In this document: positions 1 through 6,693 of the stretch, one piece after another
Layout: each line of letters opens with the position of its first letter
Position numbering within the stretch: the first letter of the stretch is position 1
Source: Microbacterium sp. Nx66
GTDB lineage: Bacteria > Actinomycetota > Actinomycetes > Actinomycetales > Microbacteriaceae
Length of the DNA: 64,000 nucleotides
Assembly: GCF_904066215.1 (NCBI RefSeq)
Contig: NZ_LR880474.1
Location: 434,001 to 498,000, forward strand
Direction of reading: 5' to 3'
The notes under the pieces: model-generated
Databases searched by the model: none
What the model was told of the DNA's origin: nothing
Seen by the model: the letters and a program-made list of their open reading frames with translations, nothing else
Made by a program: the position numbers and the translations under genes

Positions 1-144
1 GGCGAACAGCAGCGCGAACGGCGCCATGAACAGCCACCCGGTCAGTCCCTCTCTTCGGATCCGCGATCGACGGGTCGACGGGGCGACGGGACGGCGCGCG
101 GGAGGGAGCGGCGCCGCTGCCCTCGTCTCGGTCACTGTGGCCAT
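1..144 (-). CDS. Carbohydrate ABC transporter permease, N-terminal fragment
   Basis: The frame opens with ATG at 144 and leaves the window after 48 codons. It shows a basic, proline-rich cytoplasmic tail of about 35 residues and then the start of a first membrane segment (GWLFMAPFALLFA), the usual opening of MalF/UgpA-type sugar permeases. A GAGAGG ribosome site lies about 6 nt upstream. It follows the binding-protein gene on the same strand with 89 bp between them, so it should form the membrane channel for that lipoprotein. The EAA loop that contacts the ATPase is outside the window. Substrate unknown. Confidence 0.85.
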   Translation of the reverse strand, partial: MATVTETRAAAPLPPARRPVAPSTRRSRIRREGLTGWLFMAPFALLFA

Positions 145-165
145 GATGTGCCTCTCGCTCTCACG

Positions 166-207
166 ACGACGGCGGAGTGCACGATCGCCCGTGCACTCCG
201 CCGTCGT
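166..207 (-). promoter_or_regulatory. Intercistronic hairpin between binding protein and permease
   Basis: A perfect 18-bp inverted repeat (166-183 with 190-207) with a 6-nt loop lies between the stop of the binding-protein gene and the start of the permease. There is no T-run. Such hairpins in ABC operons often protect the upstream mRNA or reduce read-through, so that binding protein exceeds permease. That role is inferred here. Confidence 0.6.
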
Positions 208-233
208 TCATCCGATGATGCCGTCCGGTCCGG

Positions 234-1547
234 TCATTCCGCGACCGGGAGGCCGAGGTCCTTCAGCGACGCCACGGCCGTGTCCTGCGCCGTCGTGAAG
301 ATGTCCGCGACCGTGGCGGTGCCGGCGGCAGCCGCGGCGGCCGTCTCGTTCATGTTCGCCAGGGTCGAAAAGCCGGGGGCGTACGGGAAGTCGGGGTTGA
401 GGTTCTCGGTGGCCGTGCCGAGCTCGGCCAGCACGTCCTGGCCGCCGAACTGACGCAGCATCTTCTCCGGCGTCTCCACCTCGCCCTTCGCCGCGACGAC
501 GAGGCCCTGGGAAGCGAGGTCGTCGACCTGCGTGTTGAACCAGTCGTTGAACTCCATGGCGGCCGCGGGGTTCTCGCAGCCCTTCATGACCGAGACGCCG
601 GACCCGCCGTCGGGGCCGCTCATCGCCCCGGCGCCGAAGTCGGGGAGCTGGGCGACGCGCCACTGCCCCTCGGCCGGAGTGCCGTCCAGGGAGTCGAGGA
701 GGAAGCCGGCCTCCCAGGCCGCGCCGACGTGGCCGATGAGGCTGCCGTTGTTCAGCGCCGCCGTGAACCCTTCACCCCAGCGCTCGGTCGCGAGTGTCTG
801 CTTGCCGTCGAGCAGGCCCTGCCAGAAGGCGGCGACCCGCTCGGAGCCCGCACCCTCGGCATCCACCTTCCACTCCTCGCCCTCCGTGGAGAACCAGGTG
901 TCACCGGCGGCGGCAGCCTGTCCGGAGAGCCAGTTCTGCGCCTCGTCCGGTGTGAACGCCGTGACGAACTTGCCGGCGGCGGCGGCCGTGGCGGAGGCGG
1001 CGGTCAGGTCGTCGAGCGTCGCCGGGGCGTCGAGGCCGAGCGCCTCGAACTCGGCGGTGTTGTAGAAGTAGACGAGGGGTCCGGTGTCCTGCGGGAGGCC
1101 CACGATGGCGTCGCCGACCCGCATGCCGCTGAACGCTCCGGCCGAGTAGTGGTCCTCGTACTTCTCGGCCTCCGTGGCGACGTCCTCCAGCAGACCCTTC
1201 ACGTAGAGCTGGGGCACCTCGGAGTATCCGGTCTGCGCGAGGCACGGGCCGTTCCCGGCCTTGATGTCGGTCTCGAGCTTGAGGATCATGTCGCTGGCCT
1301 TGCCGTCGAACTTCGTGGCCTTGACCTGGATGTCGGGGTGCTCCTCGTTCCAGCGGTCGACGATCTCGGCGACCGTGGTCATGCCCTCGCCGTCGGGGAG
1401 GCGGTGCATGTACTCGATGGTGACGGGCTCTCCGCCGGCGTCGCCGCCCCCGGAGGCGGCCGGGGCGCAGGCCGCGAGTCCGAACGCCGACACCGCGCCG
1501 AGGGCGACGACCGCGGCGACGCGGGGGGTGCGTGAGGTGGGTGCCAT
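234..1547 (-). CDS. Sugar ABC transporter substrate-binding lipoprotein
   Basis: 437 residues. It has a basic N-terminus, a hydrophobic stretch and a lipobox (LAAC, Cys27), so it is exported and lipid-anchored outside the membrane. The mature part begins ITIEY-like and reads as an extracellular solute-binding protein of the family 1 (MalE/UgpB-like) type, with the RWNEEHPDIQV element these proteins share. The length is normal for the family. The start is ATG at 1547, preceded by an AGGAGA ribosome site. It is the first gene of an operon that continues into the permease at 144. Upstream lies a promoter overlapped by a LacI-type operator, so induction by the transported sugar is likely. The ligand cannot be told from sequence. 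Confidence 0.9.
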   Translation of the reverse strand: MAPTSRTPRVAAVVALGAVSAFGLAACAPAASGGGDAGGEPVTIEYMHRLPDGEGMTTVAEIVDRWNEEHPDIQVKATKFDGKASDMILKLETDIKAGNGPCLAQTGYSEVPQLYVKGLLEDVATEAEKYEDHYSAGAFSGMRVGDAIVGLPQDTGPLVYFYNTAEFEALGLDAPATLDDLTAASATAAAAGKFVTAFTPDEAQNWLSGQAAAAGDTWFSTEGEEWKVDAEGAGSERVAAFWQGLLDGKQTLATERWGEGFTAALNNGSLIGHVGAAWEAGFLLDSLDGTPAEGQWRVAQLPDFGAGAMSGPDGGSGVSVMKGCENPAAAMEFNDWFNTQVDDLASQGLVVAAKGEVETPEKMLRQFGGQDVLAELGTATENLNPDFPYAPGFSTLANMNETAAAAAAGTATVADIFTTAQDTAVASLKDLGLPVAE

Positions 1548-1629
1548 GCTGTTCTCCTCTTTGAGGTCATGTTCCTGCGAATCGCCCGAAGCCGGGACGC
1601 GGCGAGGGTGCGCCGTCGATCACATGCAC

Positions 1630-1658
1630 ATCAAATCAGAAAATGTTTGCGCTCACAA
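1630..1658 (-). promoter_or_regulatory. Promoter with overlapping LacI-type operator for the sugar ABC operon
   Basis: On the minus strand, TTGTGA (1658-1653) and TTTGAT (1635-1630) are 17 nt apart and fit -35 and -10 boxes. Over the -35 and spacer lies an imperfect palindrome centred on GCGC (1644-1657, TGTTTGCGCTCACA on the plus strand), close to the general LacI-family operator. The matching regulator gene is not in the window. Confidence 0.6.
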
Positions 1659-1795
1659 GACGCGGATCAGCGGAATTGCGTCGGATTATCCTGCCCTTGA
1701 GGGAGCGCTGACATCGCGGGGGCCTCCTCTTTCCGGCGGCAGGCCGCGCGGTCGGGACGAGCGACCGGGGCGTCGCATCGCCGCCCGGGAACGAC

Positions 1796-1826
1796 GAAAC
1801 ACCCGCACGAGCCGTGCGGGTGTTTC
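1796..1826 (-). terminator. Rho-independent terminator of the DUF3073 gene
   Basis: A perfect 14-bp stem (1796-1809 with 1813-1826) with a 3-nt loop. The arms begin GAAAC and end GTTTC, so an A/T-rich edge is present on both strands. It lies 11 bp beyond the DUF3073 stop and separates that gene from the sugar ABC operon. Confidence 0.8.
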
Positions 1827-1837
1827 GAACCGAGGGG

Positions 1838-2029
1838 CTATGCCTTCTCTAGTTCGTCTTCGTCCTCGTCCGCGTACTCGTCGGCCCACTTGTCGACGTA
1901 GGCGTCTTCGTCGGAGTCGCTCGAGTGCGCGAGCTCGCGCTCCAGCGCCGAGTAGTTCACCGACGGACTGTACGCCTTGAGTTCGCGGGCGATCTTTGTG
2001 TGCTTCGCCTTCTGACGGCCACGGCCCAT
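1838..2029 (-). CDS. DUF3073 family small protein
   Basis: 63 residues. It has a basic N-terminal third (MGRGRQKAKHTKIARELK) and a strongly acidic C-terminus (DEDAYVDKWADEYADEDEDE), the pattern of the DUF3073 family, which is widespread in Actinobacteria and has no known function. The length is normal. The ATG at 2029 is the only sensible start. It is monocistronic, ends in a strong terminator and is divergent from the universal stress protein gene. A function in nucleic-acid binding is only suggested by the charge pattern. Confidence 0.85.
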   Translation of the reverse strand: MGRGRQKAKHTKIARELKAYSPSVNYSALERELAHSSDSDEDAYVDKWADEYADEDEDELEKA

Positions 2030-2178
2030 GCCTGAGACCCCCTCACGAGTTAAGCTGCGGGCAGACAGGCGCCCGAGTCATTCACGACACCGGCTCGAGG
2101 CCGGTAAGAGTAGCATTCAGGATAGCACGCGGGGAACAGACCCTGGCCGCGGCCAGGCCGGCGAAGGGAGCGATCTCC

Positions 2179-2721
2179 ATGACCGACAGCACCTCCACTC
2201 CGTCCGACGAGGCCACGCAGAACGCCGCTCTGCAGAAGGCTGTCATCGTCGGGATGCAGCTCGACCAGGACCCGCACGTTCTCGATGAGGCCGTGCGGTT
2301 CGCCCGGCTGCTGAACGCTCCGCTCGTGGTCGCCCACGTCGACATCACGCGCTTCGTCACCTACGAGGATCCGGACGGCTACGTGCACTCCGCCCCCATC
2401 GACATCAACTTCGACGCGGGCGCCGCCGAGTTCGAGGCCGTCGAGGCCGCGGCTGCCACGATCCTCGCCGGGAAGGGGGTCACCTGGACGGCGCGACAGC
2501 TCGTCGGCGACCCGGCCCTGGCCATCAAGCAGCTCGCCAACAAGCTCGACGCCCAGCTCATCGTGGTCGGCACCCGCAAGCGCGGCATCGGCGAGTCGAT
2601 CCGGGAGTTCTTCACCGGCTCCGTGGCCGCCCGGCTGGCTCATCGCCAGCACCGTCCGGTGCTCGTCGTGCCCCTGGGGGAGTCGGTACCGGACGAGCAA
2701 AAGGAGATCTGGCCGGAGTGA
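2179..2721 (+). CDS. Universal stress protein (UspA family)
   Basis: 180 residues from ATG 2179, chosen over longer in-frame starts because a GAAGGGAG ribosome site lies just upstream and the protein then begins shortly before the Usp fold. The frame KAVIVGMQLDQDPHVLDEAVRFA matches the first strand and helix of UspA, although the usual early Asp pattern is altered. Near the C-terminus VVGTRKRGIGESIREFFTGS matches the ATP-binding G-x2-G-x9-G-S/T signature, so it probably binds ATP. It is a cytoplasmic single-domain protein. It is divergent from DUF3073 and ends at a bidirectional terminator shared with padR. Confidence 0.88.
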   Translation: MTDSTSTPSDEATQNAALQKAVIVGMQLDQDPHVLDEAVRFARLLNAPLVVAHVDITRFVTYEDPDGYVHSAPIDINFDAGAAEFEAVEAAAATILAGKGVTWTARQLVGDPALAIKQLANKLDAQLIVVGTRKRGIGESIREFFTGSVAARLAHRQHRPVLVVPLGESVPDEQKEIWPE

Positions 2722-2732
2722 CCCGGACGCGA

Positions 2733-2766
2733 CGAGGCCCCGCCGATGGATGTCGGCGGGGCCTCG
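2733..2766. terminator. Bidirectional terminator between usp and padR
   Basis: A perfect 14-bp stem (2733-2746 with 2753-2766) and 6-nt loop between convergent genes. The stem is GC-rich and lacks a clear T-run. Confidence 0.75.
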
Positions 2767-2783
2767 TGCTGTGTGATGGAGGC

Positions 2784-3410
2784 TCAGGAGTCCGGCTGGC
2801 TCAGCGCGACCGTCACGGTGCGGGCGGCCTGATCCAGCGCGTTCTCGAGGTCGGTGACCACCGACGCCGGGAGGACGCCGCCCTTCGCGACATGGGTGCG
2901 CAGGTCGGTGCGGACCCGTGCGCGGAAGGCGTTCACGACGGCGTCGGCGCGGTGCAGCTCCTCGCGGCTGGTCAGCCGCGCATCCTCGCTCGCGGTGCGG
3001 GGCCGCGACTTCGCCGCCGCCCGGTCATCCTTGGTGGCCGTCGCCAGATCGGCGCGGAGGCTCTTCATCGCCTCCTGTACGCTCTGGCGCACCTCGTTGG
3101 CGATGAGGCGGACGGTGTCGGTGATGCCCGCCTCGATGTCGGCGAGGTCGTTCTCGCGGGAGGCGAGCTCGGCGCGCCCGGCCTCGGTGATCGCGTAGAT
3201 CGTGGTGCGTCCGTCGACCGTCTTGGTGACGAGTCCCTCCTCCTCGAGCTTCGCGAGGCGCGGGTAGATCGTGCCGGCGCTCGGGGTGTACGTCCCGCCG
3301 GTGCGGTCCGTGAGGGACTGGATGATGCCGTAGCCGTGCTGCGGGGACTCCGCGAGCAGCGACAGCAGGTACAGGCGCAGATCGCCGTGGGAGAAGACCG
3401 CGGGACTCAT
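2784..3410 (-). CDS. PadR family transcriptional regulator
   Basis: 208 residues starting at ATG 3410. Residues about 5-85 form the PadR winged helix: LYLLSLLAESPQHGYGI, then TIYPRLAKLEEEGLV and the wing TVDGRTTIYAIT. The rest is helical and charged, suited to the dimerising C-terminal domain, and is longer than in minimal PadR proteins. The start overlaps the stop of the DUF4097 gene by 4 bp (ATGA), so the two are co-translated. The operator pair at 4273-4315 upstream of the operon is the kind bound by PadR proteins, so autorepression is expected. The inducer is unknown; membrane stress or a drug are common cases for the family. Confidence 0.9.
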   Translation of the reverse strand: MSPAVFSHGDLRLYLLSLLAESPQHGYGIIQSLTDRTGGTYTPSAGTIYPRLAKLEEEGLVTKTVDGRTTIYAITEAGRAELASRENDLADIEAGITDTVRLIANEVRQSVQEAMKSLRADLATATKDDRAAAKSRPRTASEDARLTSREELHRADAVVNAFRARVRTDLRTHVAKGGVLPASVVTDLENALDQAARTVTVALSQPDS

Positions 3411-4246
3411 GCTTCCCACTCCGGGTCGTTCTCGATCGTCTGCGGAGCGCGGCGGAGGACCGTCACCCCTCCGGAGACGGAGTTGGCGCGGAGGTCCACG
3501 AAGCGCCCGGCGAGCTCGCCGGACGTGCCGTTGTAGGTGCTCGGGCCGGAGGTGCTGCGCTCGACGCCGTCGATGAGGAGACGACCGCTGAGCGAGCGGA
3601 TCACGTAGTTCGCCGCGAGGGACTCGTCGAGCCGGACGGTCGTGCCGCCGGAGACCGAGTTCACGGTGATCGTGTTGACATCGCCTGCGGCGTCCACCAG
3701 CGTCGAGCCGGAGACGATGTCGACCGTCGCCTTGCGGATCGCTCCGGTGACGGCCACGTCGCCGGAGACGCTGTTGGCGTTGATCGAGCCGGTGAGGTTG
3801 CGCACCTGTACGTCGCCGGAGACGGAGTTCACGCTGAGGTCGCCGATGAGGGTGTCGACGATGATGTCGCCGGACACGGTGTTGAGCCGGGTGTCGTTGC
3901 GGATCCCCGACACGAGGGCGCCGGCGCTCACGACGCCCAGGGTCAGGGCGATGGAACGCGGGACGGCCACGCTCACCTCGGCGCGCGGGCCGCCGGAGCC
4001 GAAGTTCCGGAACACCTCGAGGAAGTTGTCCCAGCCCAGCTGCGGGTGGTCGATCTCGACCTCCCCGTCGCGGGATTCGATCCGGAGGTCCTTGGTGGTG
4101 ACGCCGTGCACCTCGATCCGGATGCCGGGTTCGTCGTGGGCGATGACGTCGACCTGTCCGCCGACGAGGCCCACCTTGAGCCGGGTCGCGGAGGCGATGT
4201 CGATGACGCGTTCCTCGCCGGGGGCGATGAGCCACTTCTCGGTCAT
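3407..4246 (-). CDS. DUF4097 beta-strand repeat protein
   Basis: 279 residues from ATG 4246, with an AGGAGA ribosome site 7 nt upstream. It has no signal peptide. From about residue 90 the chain repeats N-S-V-S-G-D/G units (NSVSGDVQV, NSVSGDVAV, NSVSGGTTV, NSVSGGVTV), which is the DUF4097 beta-strand repeat and probably forms a beta-helix or solenoid. The N-terminal 80 residues are a separate beta-rich region (WLIAPGEERVIDI). Proteins of this kind are often encoded with PadR or two-component regulators of envelope stress; no biochemical role is known. It is the first gene of the operon and overlaps padR by 4 bp. Confidence 0.88.
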   Translation of the reverse strand: MTEKWLIAPGEERVIDIASATRLKVGLVGGQVDVIAHDEPGIRIEVHGVTTKDLRIESRDGEVEIDHPQLGWDNFLEVFRNFGSGGPRAEVSVAVPRSIALTLGVVSAGALVSGIRNDTRLNTVSGDIIVDTLIGDLSVNSVSGDVQVRNLTGSINANSVSGDVAVTGAIRKATVDIVSGSTLVDAAGDVNTITVNSVSGGTTVRLDESLAANYVIRSLSGRLLIDGVERSTSGPSTYNGTSGELAGRFVDLRANSVSGGVTVLRRAPQTIENDPEWEA

Positions 4247-4272
4247 GTCTGCTTCTCCTGTGTCGAGGGATT

Positions 4273-4315
4273 CACGATATATCGTGTTGCCGTCACGATA
4301 ACACGATATATCTCG
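4273..4315 (-). promoter_or_regulatory. Double PadR-type operator upstream of the DUF4097-padR operon
   Basis: CACGATATATCGTG (4273-4286) is a perfect 14-bp palindrome. A second copy, CACGATATATCTCG (4302-4315), matches it at 12 of 14 positions. A third half-site TCACGATA lies between them at 4293-4300. CGATATATCG palindromes are typical targets of actinobacterial PadR proteins. The block sits 27-70 bp before the DUF4097 start. Confidence 0.75.
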
Positions 4316-4403
4316 ATTCCGACACCCCCCTCTCTCCTTCGAATCGCCTGATTGGCCCCATCTCCGCCGGAAATAGAGCCAATCACGCGATTCGGAGGCG
4401 GGG

Positions 4404-4434
4404 TTGACCTTGACGTAGCGGCAACTTCTACGGT
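4404..4434 (+). promoter_or_regulatory. MerR-type promoter with long spacer
   Basis: TTGACC (4404-4409) and TACGGT (4429-4434) are separated by 19 bp, the lengthened spacer that MerR proteins correct by DNA distortion. An inverted repeat, TTGACG-TAG-CGGCAA (4410-4424, one mismatch), lies inside the spacer. This supports autoactivation of the MerR gene at 4467. Confidence 0.65.
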
Positions 4435-4466
4435 GGGAGGAGACCTGACACGGAAGGGGAGGGCGG

Positions 4467-5384
4467 ATGGAATCGCGGGACTGGTCGATCCAGGAGATCG
4501 CGCGGCTGACGGGCACGACGAGCCGGACGCTGCGGCACTACGACGACATCGGGCTGCTGCCGCCGTCGCGCATCGCGGCCAACGGCTACCGGCACTATGA
4601 CGCGGCGGCGCTCGTGCGACTGCAGCGGATCCTCCTGCTGCGCGAGCTCGGGCTCGGGTTGCCGCAGATCGCGGAGGTGCTGGGCCCTTCGACAGGCTCA
4701 GGGACCCAGGGTGCGGGCTCAGGGACCCAGGGTGCGGGCTCAGGGACCCAGGGTGCGGGCTCAGGGACCCAGGGTGCGGGCTCAGGGAACCAGGGTGCGG
4801 GCTCAGGGAACCAGGCGGCGGCCGAGGCGTCGGCCCTGGAGACCCACCTCGCGCTGCTGCGCGAGGAGCAGACCCGGCTGGCGCGGCAGATCGCGTCGGT
4901 CGAATCCACCATCACGGCATTGAGAGGAGGTGAGAACCTCATGGCAGAGAACATGTTCGACGGCTTCGACCACACGCAGTACAAGCAGGAGGTCGAGGAC
5001 CGCTGGGGGACGAAGGCCTACGCCGACAGCGACCGCTGGTGGCGCGGGATGAGCGACGCCGAGCGCGCCGACTGGCAGCAGCGCGTGTCCGATCTCGGAC
5101 GCGACTGGATCGCCGCGGCGGAGAGCGGCATCGATCCCGCGTCCGCCGAGGCACAGGAGCTCGCGCGTCGTCACGTCGCCTGGCTCACGGGCATCCCCGG
5201 CACTCCGGCCGCCGCCCTCCGGAAGGGGCCGGATGCCGCAGCCAAGGCGTACGTCATCGGACTCGGCGAGATGTACGTCGCGGACCCGCGCTTCGGTGCG
5301 AACTACGCGACGTCCGCGGGCGGCACGCAGGGTGCGGAGTTCGTCCGCGACGCGCTCCGCATCTACGCGGACGCCGCCCTCTGA
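4467..5384 (+). CDS. MerR family regulator with TipAS-like ligand domain
   Basis: 305 residues from ATG 4467. Residues 1-70 are the MerR DNA-binding domain (WSIQEIARLTGTTSRTLRHY, then IGLLPPSR and GYRHYD). Residues about 72-118 are a low-complexity GSGTQGA repeat linker, followed by the coiled-coil helix (ALLREEQTRLARQIASVEST) and, from about 158, a TipAS-type drug-binding domain with MFDGFDHTQYKQEVEDRWG and SDRWWRGMS. In Streptomyces lividans, tipA makes full-length TipAL and ligand-domain-only TipAS from one gene. Here an excellent internal ribosome site and ATG at 4941 would give the same two products. The linker lies between the DNA-binding domain and the coiled coil and is derived from a dispersed genomic repeat. 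Confidence 0.9.
   Translation: MESRDWSIQEIARLTGTTSRTLRHYDDIGLLPPSRIAANGYRHYDAAALVRLQRILLLRELGLGLPQIAEVLGPSTGSGTQGAGSGTQGAGSGTQGAGSGTQGAGSGNQGAGSGNQAAAEASALETHLALLREEQTRLARQIASVESTITALRGGENLMAENMFDGFDHTQYKQEVEDRWGTKAYADSDRWWRGMSDAERADWQQRVSDLGRDWIAAAESGIDPASAEAQELARRHVAWLTGIPGTPAAALRKGPDAAAKAYVIGLGEMYVADPRFGANYATSAGGTQGAEFVRDALRIYADAAL
4685..4820 (+). repeat. REP-derived tandem repeat inside the MerR gene, six 21-bp units
   Basis: The stretch 4685-4706 is identical over 22 bp to the intergenic repeat at 36159. From 4695 its right part is reiterated as six 21-bp units to 4820. Units 5 and 6 carry AAC for ACC, and unit 6 has a diverged end. Because 21 is a multiple of 3 the frame is kept, and each unit encodes GSGTQGA or GSGNQGA. 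Confidence 0.9.
4925..4943 (+). promoter_or_regulatory. Internal ribosome site and start codon for a TipAS-like short product
   Basis: AGGAGGTGA (4925-4933) is a full anti-16S match, 7 nt before an in-frame ATG at 4941. Initiation here gives a 147-residue protein (4941-5384) that begins MAENMFDGFDHTQ and contains only the ligand-binding domain. The site is stronger than that of the full-length start. Confidence 0.75.
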
Positions 5385-5390
5385 TCCGTC

Positions 5391-5470
5391 GAGCGGCCCC
5401 TTTGCGTGCGACCCACCCCGGTGCGGTCGTACTCAAGGGGGCCGCTCGTACGCAAGGGGGTGGATCGGGG
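5391..5470. repeat. Imperfect palindromic intergenic element
   Basis: GAGCGGCCCC (5391-5400) pairs with GGGGCCGCTC (5438-5447), and GCGACCCACCCC (5408-5419) with the GGGGTGGATCG around 5457-5467. It may serve as a terminator for the MerR gene. The GACCCACCCC core recurs in the palindrome at 43646-43729. Confidence 0.5.
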
Positions 5471-5497
5471 GAGGAGGGGAGGGCGTAGGGTCGTGCC

Positions 5498-5881
5498 ATG
5501 ACGGGGCGACGGAAGCGCGAGCGCGACGACCGCCCCGCGTCCGGAGTCTTCGCGGCGGCGGCGACGGCCTATGCGGCGAACTGCGCCCTCGGGGCTGCGG
5601 TGGCGGGACGGCTCATCGACACGCGTCGTTTCCGCTGGGTGCACCACGCGCTCTACATCCTGACCTGCGCGACGACCGGACTCGCCGTCGTCGTCGGTCT
5701 GGCCACTCGCACGCCGCGCAGCCGCCGCGCCGCCCTGGCCCTCCTCCCCGCTGCCGTCCCGCTGGCCGCGATCCCCTACGCCGGGACGCACACCCGGCGG
5801 CACCCGCTCGTCGCCCTCACGGCAGCGCCCTTCGTCCTCGCGGGCCTCGTGGTCTCGCGCCTCCCCTCCGACCGGAAGTGA
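5498..5881 (+). CDS. Small integral membrane protein, unknown function
   Basis: 127 residues. A basic N-terminus ([13 protein letters not shown]) precedes about four hydrophobic segments (near 15-36, 45-66, 72-90 and 100-118), with Arg-rich connecting loops. I do not recognise a family. TAGGGT (5486-5491) ends exactly 6 nt before the ATG, which suggests a leaderless transcript; GAGGAG upstream is too far away to act on this start. The nitroreductase start follows its stop by 4 bp, so the two are probably co-transcribed. Confidence 0.7.
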   Translation: MTGRRKRERDDRPASGVFAAAATAYAANCALGAAVAGRLIDTRRFRWVHHALYILTCATTGLAVVVGLATRTPRSRRAALALLPAAVPLAAIPYAGTHTRRHPLVALTAAPFVLAGLVVSRLPSDRK

Positions 5882-5885
5882 CCGT

Positions 5886-6692
5886 ATGGAACTCCTCGAC
5901 GCCATCCGCCGCCGCAAGACCACGAACGGAGCGTTCCTCCCCGACCCGGTCTCCGAGGAGCACCAGCGCATCCTCCTGGAAGCCGCAGGTCGCGCACCGT
6001 CGCAGCTCAACAGTCAGCCGTGGCGCTTCGTCGTGATCGAGAACCGGGACACGATCGACGAGATCGCGCGCATCTCCGGCGAGAGCATGACCGAGGCGAT
6101 GTCGAACGGCACGTTCTTCGAGCGGTACAAGCCCTACTTCCGCTTCAGCCAGGAGGAGATGGAGGAGAAGCGCAGCGGCATGCTGTTCGACAAGCTCCCC
6201 GCGCCGCTGCGCCCCTTCACGTCGCAGGTGTTCACGAAGCGCGGCCAGACGCTGATGAACACGTTCGGGGTGCCGAAGACGCTGGGCGCGGAGAACCGCA
6301 AGCTCGTGGCCGGGTCGCCCCTCCTGCTCGGCGTCATGCTCGACCGCAGCGAGTACCGGCCGGGGCAGCTGTCGTCGTTCTACTCCGTGTTCAGCATGGG
6401 CGCGGCCATGGAGAACGTCTGGCTGACCACGGTCGAGCTGGGCATGGGCATCCAGTTCATCTCGTTCCCGATGGAGGTGCCGGGGCGCTGGGACGAGATC
6501 GTGCGGCTGCTGCGGGTGCCCGACGACCTGGAGCTCATGGCCGTCTACCGGCTGGGCTACCTGCCGCCGGAGCAGCGCCGCCCGGCGATCGACTGGTCCA
6601 GCAGCCAGCGCAAGCTCGTGTCGCAGTACGTGTTCCGTGAGGACTGCGACAGCCCGCAGCAGGGTTGGGACGCCCCGCCGACCCGGTCCTGA
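5886..6692 (+). CDS. Nitroreductase family protein
   Basis: 268 residues from ATG 5886; the GGAAGTGA at the end of the preceding gene serves as ribosome site. Residues 1-60 contain the FMN-binding start of the nitroreductase fold ([16 protein letters not shown], then [15 protein letters not shown]). A middle region of about 60 residues is longer than in minimal NfsB-like enzymes, and the end has [17 protein letters not shown] and [16 protein letters not shown]. It is probably an FMN-dependent NAD(P)H reductase of the cytoplasm; the substrate is unknown. It is convergent with the Rieske/FAD gene, with 1 bp between the stops. Confidence 0.87.
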   Translation: MELLDAIRRRKTTNGAFLPDPVSEEHQRILLEAAGRAPSQLNSQPWRFVVIENRDTIDEIARISGESMTEAMSNGTFFERYKPYFRFSQEEMEEKRSGMLFDKLPAPLRPFTSQVFTKRGQTLMNTFGVPKTLGAENRKLVAGSPLLLGVMLDRSEYRPGQLSSFYSVFSMGAAMENVWLTTVELGMGIQFISFPMEVPGRWDEIVRLLRVPDDLELMAVYRLGYLPPEQRRPAIDWSSSQRKLVSQYVFREDCDSPQQGWDAPPTRS

Positions 6693-6693
6693 G

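Noticed and set aside
4685..4820. CRISPR array
   Set aside because: The units are directly adjacent, with no spacers, and they keep an open reading frame.
4595..4984. Minus-strand frame with repeated WVPEPAP peptides
   Set aside because: It is only the other strand of the 21-bp repeats inside the MerR gene, without start context or promoter.
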